DNA of 64,000 nt from positions 62,001 through 126,000 of the forward strand of contig NZ_JACIDB010000007.1 of NCBI RefSeq assembly GCF_014196115.1, written 5' to 3'. The notes under the pieces were generated by a model. It was not told the origin of the DNA. It worked only from the letters and a program-made list of their open reading frames with translations, and made no database searches. This stretch comes from Sphingomonas aquatilis (lineage in GTDB: Bacteria; Pseudomonadota; Alphaproteobacteria; Sphingomonadales; Sphingomonadaceae). Position numbers and translations under genes: made by a program. Of this stretch, positions 51,694-61,287 are shown piece after piece. Numbering within the stretch: position 1 is the stretch's first letter; every line of letters begins with the position of its first letter.

Positions 51694-53315
51694 AGATAAC
51701 CCTGGCCATAGGTGCAACCCAGCGCCGCGAGCGTCTGCGCCAGATCGTTGCTCTCGATGCCCTCCGCGGTCGTGCGCATGCCGAGCGCCTGCGCCAGGCT
51801 GAGCACAGCGCGGACGATCGCGATCTTGTCGCGGTCGGTCAGCATGCCCGTCACGAAGCTGCGGTCGATCTTCAAAATGTCGATCGGCAGCTTCTGGAGG
51901 TAGGCGAGGTTCGAATAGCCCGTGCCGAAATCGTCCATCGCCAGCGTACACCCGAGCGATTTCAGCGCGTGCATGATCCCCGCGATACGATCGGGATCGC
52001 TGACGATCGCGCTCTCGGTCAGTTCCAGCACGAGGCGGTCGCCCGTCAGATCGTGGCGGATCAACGCCGCCTCGACGACAGGAGCGATATCGTCGCGCTG
52101 CATCTGGATCGCCGACAGGTTGACCGCGAGGCGCATGCCGCACGAGCCGCCGCATTCCTCGTCCCACCAGCGCAGCGTGCGCGCCGCTTCCTCGATCGCC
52201 CAGCGCCCCAGCGGCACGATCAGCCCCGATTCCTCGGCGACCGGGATGAAGGCACCCGGATCATGCTCGACGCCGTGCGGGTCGCGCCAGCGCGCCAGCG
52301 CCTCGAACGAGACGATCGCACCGCTCGACAGGTCGCAGATCGGCTGGAAGGCGAGGCGTAGCTGGCGCTCCTCGATCGCGCGACGCAGCGCGGTCTCCAT
52401 CGCGAACTGCTCGCGTGCCTGCGTAAAGGCCTGGGTCTGATAGCTTTCGACCTGCAACCCCGACTTGGCGCGCTTGGCGGCGAATTGCGCGTTGCGGATC
52501 AGCTCCTCGGCATCTTCGACGCTCTCGTCGGCATGCGCGATGCCGACCGAACATTCGATGCCGATCTCGTAATCGCTCAGGCGGAACGGCGCCGTCAGCA
52601 CGCGCTGGATACGCTCTGCGAGCCAGGTCGCCTCCGCCTGATCGTCGTCGATCCCCATCAGGATCCCGAATTCGTCGCCACCGATCCGCGCCAGCACGTC
52701 ACGCGCGCGCAGCGCCCCCTTGATCCGGCGCGCAACGGTAATGAGCAGCTCATCACCGGCAAGGCCGCCAAGGCACGCATTCAGCCGCCCGAATCGGTCC
52801 AGGTCGATGACCAGCACCGCACACCGCCCCTGATCCTTCTGCGCCGTCTCGATCGCATCGCCGAACCCTTCGCGATTGGGCAGGCCGGTCAGGCTATCCG
52901 TGGTCATCTCACGGCGTAGCGAGCGTTCGGTGTGGACCTGCGCCGTCAGGTCGATGAAGGAAATCTGGCATCGATCGCGCAGCGCCGGCGTCGGCCGTGC
53001 GAAGGTCACGCGGTAATAGCGCGAATCGATCACCTGCCCGATCGACCAGTCGAAATCGGTGCGCATCTCGGTCGATCGAAGGAACGCGTCGATCCGACTC
53101 GCCAGCAGCGCGAGCATCGGCGACCGATCCGCCACCACGCCCAGTCCCGCGAGTCGGTAGGCCCGGTTCATCGAGAGGAAGCCAAAGGCATCGCCCTCGC
53201 GCGCCACCTGCACCGCGGGGATCGGAATCAGCTCGAGATCCCGCTCGAGCATCTCCTGCGCGGCGGAAAACGGGGGCACCAGATCGGACGAGGCGGTAGC
53301 CATAGTCCCGTCCAT
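51609..53315 (-). CDS. GGDEF-EAL bifunctional cyclic-di-GMP protein
   Basis: 568 residues. An N-terminal PAS-like sensor region (residues 1-125, no membrane span) is followed by a GGDEF domain with an intact RIGGDEF (residues 212-216) and an RxxD inhibitory site (RARD, 203-206) five residues before it. An EAL domain follows with FEALARW (EAL at 338-340), NLSAIQMQRDD and DDFGTGYSNLAYLQKLPIDI, so both diguanylate cyclase and phosphodiesterase look functional. Soluble. No motility or polysaccharide genes are adjacent. It overlaps the cca gene tail-to-tail. Confidence 0.95.
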   Translation of the reverse strand: MDGTMATASSDLVPPFSAAQEMLERDLELIPIPAVQVAREGDAFGFLSMNRAYRLAGLGVVADRSPMLALLASRIDAFLRSTEMRTDFDWSIGQVIDSRYYRVTFARPTPALRDRCQISFIDLTAQVHTERSLRREMTTDSLTGLPNREGFGDAIETAQKDQGRCAVLVIDLDRFGRLNACLGGLAGDELLITVARRIKGALRARDVLARIGGDEFGILMGIDDDQAEATWLAERIQRVLTAPFRLSDYEIGIECSVGIAHADESVEDAEELIRNAQFAAKRAKSGLQVESYQTQAFTQAREQFAMETALRRAIEERQLRLAFQPICDLSSGAIVSFEALARWRDPHGVEHDPGAFIPVAEESGLIVPLGRWAIEEAARTLRWWDEECGGSCGMRLAVNLSAIQMQRDDIAPVVEAALIRHDLTGDRLVLELTESAIVSDPDRIAGIMHALKSLGCTLAMDDFGTGYSNLAYLQKLPIDILKIDRSFVTGMLTDRDKIAIVRAVLSLAQALGMRTTAEGIESNDLAQTLAALGCTYGQGYLYARPLEAVDALSTIRAARASSTAASAI

Positions 53316-53360
53316 AACCGGCGTTCGTTAAAGCGATCTGAAAGTCGGCCAGACGTTTAC

Positions 53361-53390
53361 GCGGCCCCCGCCCGATCGGGCGAGGGCCGC
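53361..53390. terminator. Hairpin after TonB receptor gene
   Basis: GCGGCCC/GGGCCGC closes around the self-complementary CGCCCGATCGGGCG with one mismatch; located 10 bases beyond the receptor stop. No T tract. Confidence 0.5.
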
Positions 53391-53399
53391 GCACGCCGT

Positions 53400-56300
53400 T
53401 TACAGGTGGATCGCCGCGCCGAACAGGAACGAGCGTCCCGCCAGCGCGTCATAATACACGTTCGCCGCCGAAGACCCGCCCGTCGTTGCCGCCGCCGCAT
53501 AGGGAATATTGCGATCGGTGACGTTGTTGACGTTGATGCGGAAATCGAAGCGCGGCGTGGCGTGGATCACGACGCCCGTATTCCACATCACATAGCTGCC
53601 CACCCCCATCACGTCGCGCGTTCCGGGCTGCTCGGTCGGATCGAACACGGCCGGTCCGGTGTACAGGATCTGGTTGAACCAGGCTACGTTGCCGCTGTCG
53701 AGCGTCGCGTTCAGGTTGGCCCGGTCGACGAAATTGCCGAGGCTCAGCTGCCCGCGTTCGTTCTGGATACCGCTGTCGGCGCTGATGACGGCATATTGCT
53801 TGATGACGTGCTGATAGCTCGCCTGCACCGTCAGCCGACCGATCGAACCCGGCAGCGTCATCGGATAGGCCAGGGTCGCCTCGATCGCCCGGAACACCAG
53901 CGCGCCCTGGTTGACGTACGGCTCCTGCAGCGCCGTCACCTGCCCCAGATTGTCCGGACCGGTGCCGCGGGTGATCAGCCCACAGTAGAAGTTGTTCGGA
54001 TAGCTGGTCGAGTCGTAGCACCCCTTCAACACCGACGTCGCCGACGAGGCGGTGATGACGTTGCGCAGATCGATGCTGATATAATCCGCCGACAGCGTCA
54101 GCCCGTGCAGGAAAGCGGGATCGAATACGCCGCCGACGGTCCAGGACGACGACTTTTCGTTCTGCAGGTTGCGGTTGCCAATAATCGTGACCGGCACGGT
54201 CGCCGAATTGATCAGCGAGCTGAAGTTCGCCGGAACGCCCGCCGCCGCGCAGTTCTTCGCCCGCACTGCCGGATTGGGTCCGGCGCTCACATTGCTCTGA
54301 TCGCACGGATCGTAGCCGCCGTCATAGGCAGGCTGGTTCGCCGCGAACAGCTCGGTGATCGACGGTGCCCGGATCGCGCGAGTGTAATTGCCGCGGATCG
54401 CGAAGCCTGCCACCGGCGCCCAGCGTCCGCCCGCCGTCCAGGTGAAGGCACCACCATTGGCCGAATTGTGGACGTAGCGGCCCGCCGCATTCACCTCCAA
54501 CTCATGGACCAGCGGGATATGCTGGTTCGGCCCGATCAGCGGCGCGCGCATTTCCCCGAACACCTCGTTGGTGACGTAGCTGCCTTCGACACCTAGGATC
54601 GGGATCGAACGGCCCAGCGCCTGCGTGTAATAGGCATCCGGCGAGAAGCGCGAATATTCGCGCCGGTTCTCATACCCTACCGACACGCCCAGATCGCCCC
54701 CGGGCAGCGTCGCCAGCGCCCCCGTCAGCGTCGCCAGGAAGTCGCGCTGGCTGGTGATCGATTGAGTCCGTGCCATCGTCGTCACGTAATCGCGGGCGGC
54801 CTGCGTCGGCGCTCCGTTACCGAACAGATTGAGCGGTGCGCAGGTCTGCGAAATCGTGCCGTTATATTGCGGCGTGTTGGGCGGCGCCGTGGGATCATTG
54901 GGATCGGGATTGAACGCCGCGCAGACGATATTGCCATTGGCATCGGTGCCCACGTTCAGCGCGCGGCGCAGATTCGGCTCGACCAGGCTGGGGATCAGCG
55001 ACGTGCCGCTCGTCCGCCCGTAATTGGCCGAGGCATCCCAGGTCCATTTGTGGCCCAGCGCCTGGAAGTCGCCGGTGAAGCCGCCGACGAAGCGGTACAT
55101 GTCCTGCTCCAGCCGCGACACGCCGGTGACGAGGTCCGTATTTGCCCGGCCCAGATAGAAGACGTCGTTGTCGCTCGCCGGCAGGCCGTTCGCCAGCAGG
55201 TTCTGGACGATGATCGCCTTGGCCTGCGGGTTCAGGAAGGGGTTGCCCACCTTCATGATGTAGTTGCCGTTGATGTCGAAGGCGCCCGGTGCCGCCTGGC
55301 GGAAGAAGGCGGTGTTATAGACCGGCTGGCCGGCGAGGTTGGTCGCGTTGCTGCGCGAATACCAAGCCTCACCATAGGCCTTCACCGAGTCGGTCAGCTG
55401 GTAGTTGAGCAGCGCCGTCGCGTTGAAGCGATTGTCGTTGACGCGCAGATTGGTGATGTTCGCCATGTCGAGCGCATCGCCGCCGAGGAACGTCGTCGGA
55501 TCGGTCGTCACCTGCCCGGTGTTGAACGGCACCAGCGTGCCGTCGGGCGCGAAGCGCAGCAGGTTGCCGTTGGCGTCTGTGATGCTGCGCGTCTTCCCCA
55601 GCGTACCGCGATCGAGGAAATAGGGATTGCCGCCCGGCTCACCCAGGAAGGTGCGCACGTTCTGCACGAGCACCTTCTGATAGGGCGCATTCGCCAGCGG
55701 CTGTGTCGGATTGCTCGGATCGAACGGCGTAATGAAGCCCGACTGCTGGGCGATCACGCTGCGCTGGCTGCCAAGCAGGCCGTCGTCGTGATTATATTCC
55801 GCATCGACGGTGATGTTGCCGCGACCGCCCGCGAAGTTCTTGCCGACCAGCGCACGGACGCGCTGGTTGCCGAGGTCACCGCGCTGGCTGATCCCCGCCT
55901 GCCCGTCGAGGTCGATGCCTTCGTAATCGTGCTTCAGGATGATGTTGACCGTACCGGCGATCGCGTCCGAACCATAGATGGGGGCGCCGCCGATCGACAC
56001 GGTGTCGACGCGCTCGATGAGTTTGGTCGGGATCGTGTTCAGGTCGACCTGCCCGCCGCCGCCCGCCGACGAAAAGACGGTCGAGGCATTCGCACCAACG
56101 AAGCGCCGGCCGTTGACCAGCGTCAGCGTGCGCTGCGAGCCCAGGCCGTACAGGTTGACGAAGCTCTGGCCGACGCCGAACCCGTTGCCTTGGTTGCCCA
56201 GCGACGAGCTGTCCGGCACCGCAAAACCCGGCAGCTGGTTGATCGCATCGGCGACATTGGCATAGCCGCGATCGTCGAGCAGCTTCGAATCGATGACGTT

Positions 56301-56519
56301 GGTCGGCTGGGCATTGTCGATCGAGGGGCGCCGAATGCGCGATCCGGTGACGACGATGTCGTCACTTTTTGCGCCGGAGGACGTCGGCGTGGGCGCCGCC
56401 TGCGCAGGCGTGGAGGCGGTGGCATCGGTGGTCTGGGCCAGGGCAGGCGTGGCGATCATCGCAGCGGAGATCAGGCACGCCGACAGGCTCGTGGTGGAGA
56501 GCAGGGTTTTGGTGAACAC
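53400..56519 (-). CDS. TonB-dependent receptor (Oar-like/large sphingomonad type)
   Basis: 1039 residues, GTG start. Signal peptide (LISAAMIATPALAQ), then a Pro/Thr/Ala linker and TonB-box-like DDIVVTGSRIRRPSIDNAQP. The plug shows DAINQLPGFAVPDSSS, TLTLVNGRRFVGANASTVFS and APIYGSDAIAGTVNIILKHD, typical of the receptor group with a VNGRR rather than LRGPQGT signature; the barrel ends RSFLFGAAIHL. The substrate is unknown. A Pho-box-like tandem repeat lies upstream on the opposite strand, and no transport or catabolic genes are adjacent. Confidence 0.94.
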   Translation of the reverse strand: MFTKTLLSTTSLSACLISAAMIATPALAQTTDATASTPAQAAPTPTSSGAKSDDIVVTGSRIRRPSIDNAQPTNVIDSKLLDDRGYANVADAINQLPGFAVPDSSSLGNQGNGFGVGQSFVNLYGLGSQRTLTLVNGRRFVGANASTVFSSAGGGGQVDLNTIPTKLIERVDTVSIGGAPIYGSDAIAGTVNIILKHDYEGIDLDGQAGISQRGDLGNQRVRALVGKNFAGGRGNITVDAEYNHDDGLLGSQRSVIAQQSGFITPFDPSNPTQPLANAPYQKVLVQNVRTFLGEPGGNPYFLDRGTLGKTRSITDANGNLLRFAPDGTLVPFNTGQVTTDPTTFLGGDALDMANITNLRVNDNRFNATALLNYQLTDSVKAYGEAWYSRSNATNLAGQPVYNTAFFRQAAPGAFDINGNYIMKVGNPFLNPQAKAIIVQNLLANGLPASDNDVFYLGRANTDLVTGVSRLEQDMYRFVGGFTGDFQALGHKWTWDASANYGRTSGTSLIPSLVEPNLRRALNVGTDANGNIVCAAFNPDPNDPTAPPNTPQYNGTISQTCAPLNLFGNGAPTQAARDYVTTMARTQSITSQRDFLATLTGALATLPGGDLGVSVGYENRREYSRFSPDAYYTQALGRSIPILGVEGSYVTNEVFGEMRAPLIGPNQHIPLVHELEVNAAGRYVHNSANGGAFTWTAGGRWAPVAGFAIRGNYTRAIRAPSITELFAANQPAYDGGYDPCDQSNVSAGPNPAVRAKNCAAAGVPANFSSLINSATVPVTIIGNRNLQNEKSSSWTVGGVFDPAFLHGLTLSADYISIDLRNVITASSATSVLKGCYDSTSYPNNFYCGLITRGTGPDNLGQVTALQEPYVNQGALVFRAIEATLAYPMTLPGSIGRLTVQASYQHVIKQYAVISADSGIQNERGQLSLGNFVDRANLNATLDSGNVAWFNQILYTGPAVFDPTEQPGTRDVMGVGSYVMWNTGVVIHATPRFDFRINVNNVTDRNIPYAAAATTGGSSAANVYYDALAGRSFLFGAAIHL

Positions 56520-56552
56520 GACAGGATCCCTTTTGTTTTCCTGACGCGAGCG

Positions 56553-56570
56553 CTGTCACAGCGCTGTAAC
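56553..56570 (+). promoter_or_regulatory. Pho-box-like tandem repeat upstream of second TonB receptor
   Basis: CTGTCAC (56553-56559), spacer AGCG, CTGTAAC (56564-56570): an 11-base tandem repeat (AGCGCTGTCAC, AGCGCTGTAAC, and a weaker ATCGCTCAAAT). It is the best match to the PhoB consensus in the window. The heptamers read on the plus strand while the receptor lies on the minus strand 34 bases away, so orientation is opposite to that expected for activating the receptor. Confidence 0.5.
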
Positions 56571-56789
56571 ATCGCTCAAATTACAAATTTTTCACTAGAT
56601 GACGAGCAGATTACGTCAGTGTTGCAGTCCATTATTATGCCTGAAAAACCCACCGACTTTCAACGCCTTACCTTGCTCGAATGGAAGTGCTATTTTTAGC
56701 ACAGTCCTTTTATTTGCCGGTAATGACAGCAGCGCTTCCACTGTTCATCAATCGTTCAGCGGAATGAGCGGGGTTCGCCTCATCAACTC

Positions 56790-56865
56790 CGTCATTGCGA
56801 GCGCAGCGAAGCAATCCAGAGCAGGACCAAGACGCCTTAGATGGCTTCGCTACGCTGCAATGACG
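56790..56865. repeat. Palindromic repeat with CGTCATTGCGAGC ends
   Basis: CGTCATTGCGAGCGCAGCGA (56790-56809) faces TCGCTACGCTGCAATGACG (56847-56865), a class of dispersed palindrome common in alphaproteobacteria. The surrounding 56571-56880 carries no gene; the bases near 56580-56650 are AT-rich and could hold the receptor promoter. Confidence 0.8.
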
Positions 56866-56887
56866 ATACGGTGGGGGAACGCCCCCT

Positions 56888-59140
56888 TCAGCCCCCGAAG
56901 CGATTGTCGCGGGGGAAGCCGGTCGGCGGTGTCCGCCCCGCGGCACCGCGCGCGGTGCGCCACAGCGACAGGTCGCTTTCCGTCCGGGTGCGTCCCGTGT
57001 CGCCGCCCATCGGCCAGCTCATGCCCTCGGCGAAGACGAAGGTCGTCGCGTCGGACAGGCTGCCTTCGCGGAAGCGCTGGATCTGCACCCCCTGCCCGCG
57101 CGTCATCACCGGCAGCTCGGCGATCGGGAAGACCAGGAACTTCCGGTTGTCGCCGATCGCCGCGATGTAATCCGCGTTGGGCACCACCGGCCGCACGACC
57201 AGCAGTTTCTGCCCGACGCGCGGCGTCATCACTGTCTTGCCCTTGCGCGTCTCGGCGATCACGTCCGCCACCGGCACGCGGAAGCCGCGCCCGTCGGTCG
57301 CCGCGATCAGCAATTGCTCCTGCGCGCGCGCATTGAGGAAGGCCGCCACGCCGACCGACCCGTCGAGGTCGATCATCGCGCGCACCGGCTCGCCGAAGCC
57401 GCGACCGCCCGGCAATTTGTCGGCCGCCAGCGTGTAGAACCGCCCATTCTCCGCCGCGAGCAACAATTTGTCCGTCGTCTGCGCGTGGAAGGCGAAGGCG
57501 GGGCCGTCCCCTTCCTTGAACTTCAGCGTATCTGAGGCGGCAAGGTCGACATGTCCCTTCATCGCGCGGATCCAGCCGCGCTGCGACAGGATGACGGTGA
57601 TCGGCTCACGCTCGATCATCGCTTCCAGCGGGATGTCACGCGTCGGCGCCGCTTCCTCGATGCCCGTCCGCCGCGCGCCCAGCGCCGTATCCGGGCCGTA
57701 GCGATCGCGGATCTTCTTCAGGTCGCGCTTCATCCGCCGCTTCTGCTTGGCGGGATCGGCGAGCAGCCCTTCCAGCTCGGCCCGCTCCTTGTCGAGCTTG
57801 TCGCGCTCGCCGCGGATTTCGAACTCCTCCAGCCGCCGCAGACTGCGCAGCCGCATGTTGAGGATCGCCTCGGCCTGCCGGTCGGTCAGGCTGAATTCCG
57901 CGATCATCACCTGTTTCGGCTCGTCCTCGGTGCGGATGATCTCGATCACCCGGTCGAGGTTGAGATAGGCGATCAGATAGCCGTCAAGCAGTTCGATCCG
58001 GTCGGCGATCTTGCCCAGCCGATGCCGCGTGCGCCGATCGAGCACGACGAACTGATGCTCCACCCACGCCTTCAGCGCCCCGCCCAGCGACATGACGCGC
58101 GGCGTCCGCTCCTTGTCGAGCACGTTGAGATTGAGGCTGATGCGCGTTTCGAGGTCCGAAAAGCGGAACAGCCCGTCCATCAGCACCTGCGGGTCGACGG
58201 TGCGGCTGCGCGGCTCGAGCACGACGCGGATCTCGGCATCCGATTCGTCGCGCACGTCGGCCAGGATCGGGAATTTCTTGTCGTTGATCAGACCGGCGAT
58301 CTGTTCGATCAACTTGCCCTTCTGCACGCCATAAGGGATCTGGCTGACGACGATCTGCCAGCCGCCGCCCTTCTCGCGCTCGATGTCCCAGCGCGCACGG
58401 ACACGGAAACTGCCGCGTCCCGTGGCGTAGCTCTCCGCGATCACCGCTGGCGGATCGACGACGATGCCGCCGGTCGGAAAGTCCGGCCCCTTCACATAGT
58501 CGAGCACCGCGGCGTCGGGGCAATCGGGCTTGTCGACCAGCATCATGGCCGCATCCAGCAGCTCGGCGGCGTTGTGCGGCGGGATGCTGGTCGCCATGCC
58601 GACCGCGATCCCGGCGGCGCCATTGGCGAGCAGATTGGGGAACAGGCCCGGAAACAGTTCGGGCTCCTGCTCCTCGCCATTATAGGTCGGGCGATAGGCG
58701 ACGGCGTCTTCGTCCAGCCCGTCCATCAGGTCGATCGCGACCTGCGTCAGCCGCGCCTCGGTGTATCGATAGGCGGCGGCGTTATCGCCATCGATGTTGC
58801 CGAAATTGCCCTGCCCGTCGACCAAAGGATACCGCAGCGCGAAATCCTGGGCGAGGCGGACCATCGCGTCATAGACCGACTGGTCGCCGTGCGGGTGATA
58901 CTTGCCGATCACGTCGCCGACGACGCGCGCGCATTTCTTATAGCCTTGCGCGGGATCGAGCTTCAGCAGCCGCATCGCCCACAGCAACCGCCGATGCACC
59001 GGCTTCAGGCCGTCGCGCACGTCGGGCAGCGAGCGCGCGGTGATCGTCGACAGCGCATAGACGAGGTAGCGGTCCGACAGCGCGGTATCGAAGGGCGCGT
59101 CGAGCACGCCCACCGGAGAGTCCTGAAAATCGGTGGCCAT
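56888..59140 (-). CDS. parC: DNA topoisomerase IV subunit A
   Basis: 750 residues. Type II topoisomerase subunit that cleaves DNA for chromosome decatenation. [20 protein letters not shown] and [20 protein letters not shown] mark the quinolone-determining region; the catalytic Tyr is Tyr126 in [10 protein letters not shown]. At the position of E. coli ParC Ser80 this protein has Gln87, with Asp91 at the Glu84 position. The C-terminal beta-pinwheel repeats follow ([20 protein letters not shown] and similar). The longer open frame is antisense to the hydrolase gene and rejected. parE is not in the window. Confidence 0.96.
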   Translation of the reverse strand: MATDFQDSPVGVLDAPFDTALSDRYLVYALSTITARSLPDVRDGLKPVHRRLLWAMRLLKLDPAQGYKKCARVVGDVIGKYHPHGDQSVYDAMVRLAQDFALRYPLVDGQGNFGNIDGDNAAAYRYTEARLTQVAIDLMDGLDEDAVAYRPTYNGEEQEPELFPGLFPNLLANGAAGIAVGMATSIPPHNAAELLDAAMMLVDKPDCPDAAVLDYVKGPDFPTGGIVVDPPAVIAESYATGRGSFRVRARWDIEREKGGGWQIVVSQIPYGVQKGKLIEQIAGLINDKKFPILADVRDESDAEIRVVLEPRSRTVDPQVLMDGLFRFSDLETRISLNLNVLDKERTPRVMSLGGALKAWVEHQFVVLDRRTRHRLGKIADRIELLDGYLIAYLNLDRVIEIIRTEDEPKQVMIAEFSLTDRQAEAILNMRLRSLRRLEEFEIRGERDKLDKERAELEGLLADPAKQKRRMKRDLKKIRDRYGPDTALGARRTGIEEAAPTRDIPLEAMIEREPITVILSQRGWIRAMKGHVDLAASDTLKFKEGDGPAFAFHAQTTDKLLLAAENGRFYTLAADKLPGGRGFGEPVRAMIDLDGSVGVAAFLNARAQEQLLIAATDGRGFRVPVADVIAETRKGKTVMTPRVGQKLLVVRPVVPNADYIAAIGDNRKFLVFPIAELPVMTRGQGVQIQRFREGSLSDATTFVFAEGMSWPMGGDTGRTRTESDLSLWRTARGAAGRTPPTGFPRDNRFGG

Positions 59141-59230
59141 ATCGGGAACGATAGCAGGGGACGGCCCACGATCCAACCGGATCGGCAGGGCGGGTGGCGC
59201 GGAGGCAAGTGATGCGGTAGCGCCCGGTCG

Positions 59231-60076
59231 ATGCCAGCTTCCTACGATGCCGCCCTCACCTGGCCCGACCTGACCGACCGCCCGCGCCAGACGCCTGATG
59301 CGACAATCCCTTACGGCGCGGACTCGCTGCAGGTGATCGACCTGTGGCGCCCCGCCGCGGACGGTCCACATCCCGTCGTCCTGATGGTTCATGGCGGCTG
59401 CTGGCAGACGGAGATCGCCGACCGTCGCCTGATGGACTGGGTCGCCGCCGACCTGCGCGAGGCGGGCGTCGCGGTGTGGAACATCGACTATCGCGGCGTC
59501 GATCGCGAGGGCGGCGGTTATCCCGGCACGTTCCGCGACGTTGCCGCCGCCGCCGACCAACTGCGCGAGGAGGCGCGGGCCCATGCGCTCGACCTCACCC
59601 GCATGATCGCGGTCGGCCATTCGGCTGGCGGCCACCTCGCGCTCTGGCTCGCCGCGCGGCACCGCCTGCCGGCAGACAGCCCGCTTTCCAGCACCGATCC
59701 GCTGCCGATCGCAAAGGTCATCAGCCTCGGCGGCCTGCCCGACCTCGCCGCCGTCGCCGCCAGCCCGGATAACGGCTGCGGCACGGACGTCATCGCGCAA
59801 CTGGTCGGTAACCGCCCGCACCCGTTCGCCGATACGTCGATCCCCCCGCTGCTGCCGATCGGCGTGCGGCAAATCCTCGTCAACGGGCGCGAGGACGTGA
59901 TCGTCCCCTATCGCCTCGCCACCGACTATGTGGCGCAGGCGCAAGCCGCGGGCGACCCCGTCGACCTCCACACCATCCCCGACACCGGGCATGTCGCGCT
60001 GATCGCCCCCGGCACCGCTGCCTGGGCCGCCACCCGCGCGCTCATCCTCGCCGCCCTCGCAAAGGAACCCGCATGA
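59231..60076 (+). CDS. Alpha/beta hydrolase, probable kynurenine formamidase
   Basis: 281 residues. HGGCW oxyanion-hole motif near residue 54 and nucleophile elbow VGHSAGGHLALW are of the hormone-sensitive-lipase/arylformamidase type; Asp and His of the triad are in NGREDVIVPY and PDTGHVALI. Its stop overlaps the kynureninase start (ATGA), so hydrolysis of N-formylkynurenine to kynurenine is the probable role. This is not the metal-dependent bacterial KynB family but the AFMID-like alternative. No tryptophan dioxygenase lies within the window. Confidence 0.82.
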   Translation: MPASYDAALTWPDLTDRPRQTPDATIPYGADSLQVIDLWRPAADGPHPVVLMVHGGCWQTEIADRRLMDWVAADLREAGVAVWNIDYRGVDREGGGYPGTFRDVAAAADQLREEARAHALDLTRMIAVGHSAGGHLALWLAARHRLPADSPLSSTDPLPIAKVISLGGLPDLAAVAASPDNGCGTDVIAQLVGNRPHPFADTSIPPLLPIGVRQILVNGREDVIVPYRLATDYVAQAQAAGDPVDLHTIPDTGHVALIAPGTAAWAATRALILAALAKEPA

Positions 60077-61287
60077 CCCGCGACCAGGCCCGCGCCCTCG
60101 ACGCCGCCGATCCGCTCGCCCGCTACCGCGACGCCTTCGCGCTGCCGGAGGGCGTGATCTACCTCGACGGCAATTCGCTTGGCGTTCTGCCCCGCGCCGT
60201 CACTCCCGCGCTCGCCGACACAGTGCAGCGGCAATGGGGCGAACGGCTGATCCGCAGCTGGAACGAGGGCTGGATCGACGCGCCGCAGCGCCTCGGTGGC
60301 CTGATCGCCCCGCTGATCGGCGCACAGCCGCACGAGGTGATCGTCGGCGACACCACCTCGACCCACCTGTTCAAGGCGATCGTCGCCGCGCTGCGCCACG
60401 ATCCCAAGCGCCGCACCGTGGTGAGCGAAGCCGGTAACTTCCCCACCGACCTGCATATCGCCGAAGGCGCGGTCGGCTGCGTCGCCGGCGCGCGCCTCAA
60501 GGTGGTGGCGCGTGACCAGCTTGCCGACGCGCTCGACGACGATACCGCGCTGCTCCTCCTCACCCACGTCCACTACAAGACCGCCGATCGCTTCGACCTC
60601 GGCGACTGGACCGCGCGCGCCCATGCCGCCGGCGCGCTGATGCTCTGGGACTTCAGCCACAGCGTCGGCGCCGTCCCGCTCGACGTCACCGCCGCGCATG
60701 TCGACCTCGCGGTCGGCTGCACCTACAAATATCTGAACGGCGGCCCCGGTGCCCCCGCCTTCCTCTACGTCGCCGAGCGCCTGCAGGCCGCGCTCGCCAA
60801 CCCGGTCAGCGGCTGGATGGGCCATGCCGAGCCCTTCGCCTTCCAAGACGCCTATCGCCCGGCCGAGGGGATGCGCCGCTGGCTGGTCGGCACGCCCTCG
60901 ATCCTCGCCATGGCCAGCCTGGAGGCCGCGCTCGGCCTATGGGCCGACATCGACCAGCAGGCGGTCGCAGCGAAGAGCGCCGCGCTGTTCGACATCCTCC
61001 ACGCCGCCGGCACCGCCGCAGGCCTGGAATGCGTCAGCCTTACCGACCCGGCGAAACGCGGCAGTCACATCAGCTTCCGTGCGCCCCACGCCTACGAACT
61101 GACGCAGGCGCTGATCGCCCGCGGCGTCATCGGCGACTTCCGCGCACCCGACGTGCTGCGGCTAGGCCTGACGCCGCTATACCTCAGCCACGAAGACGTG
61201 TGGCAGGCCGGCGAAACCCTCGCCCAGGTGATCGCCGACGAAAGCTGGCGCGACCCCGCCTATGCGACGCGAAACGTCGTGACCTAA
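60073..61287 (+). CDS. kynU: Kynureninase
   Basis: 404 residues. PLP enzyme splitting kynurenine into anthranilate and alanine. YLDGNSLGVLPRAV, WNEGWIDAPQRLGGLIAP, TSTHLFKAIVAAL, LWDFSHSVGAVPLD and the Lys of VGCTYKYLNGGPGAPAF (Schiff base) identify the family; the C-terminal GDFRAPDVLRLGLTPLYLS is conserved. Coupled to an arylformamidase-like hydrolase. Its stop overlaps the next minus-strand gene by four bases. Confidence 0.96.
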   Translation: MTRDQARALDAADPLARYRDAFALPEGVIYLDGNSLGVLPRAVTPALADTVQRQWGERLIRSWNEGWIDAPQRLGGLIAPLIGAQPHEVIVGDTTSTHLFKAIVAALRHDPKRRTVVSEAGNFPTDLHIAEGAVGCVAGARLKVVARDQLADALDDDTALLLLTHVHYKTADRFDLGDWTARAHAAGALMLWDFSHSVGAVPLDVTAAHVDLAVGCTYKYLNGGPGAPAFLYVAERLQAALANPVSGWMGHAEPFAFQDAYRPAEGMRRWLVGTPSILAMASLEAALGLWADIDQQAVAAKSAALFDILHAAGTAAGLECVSLTDPAKRGSHISFRAPHAYELTQALIARGVIGDFRAPDVLRLGLTPLYLSHEDVWQAGETLAQVIADESWRDPAYATRNVVT

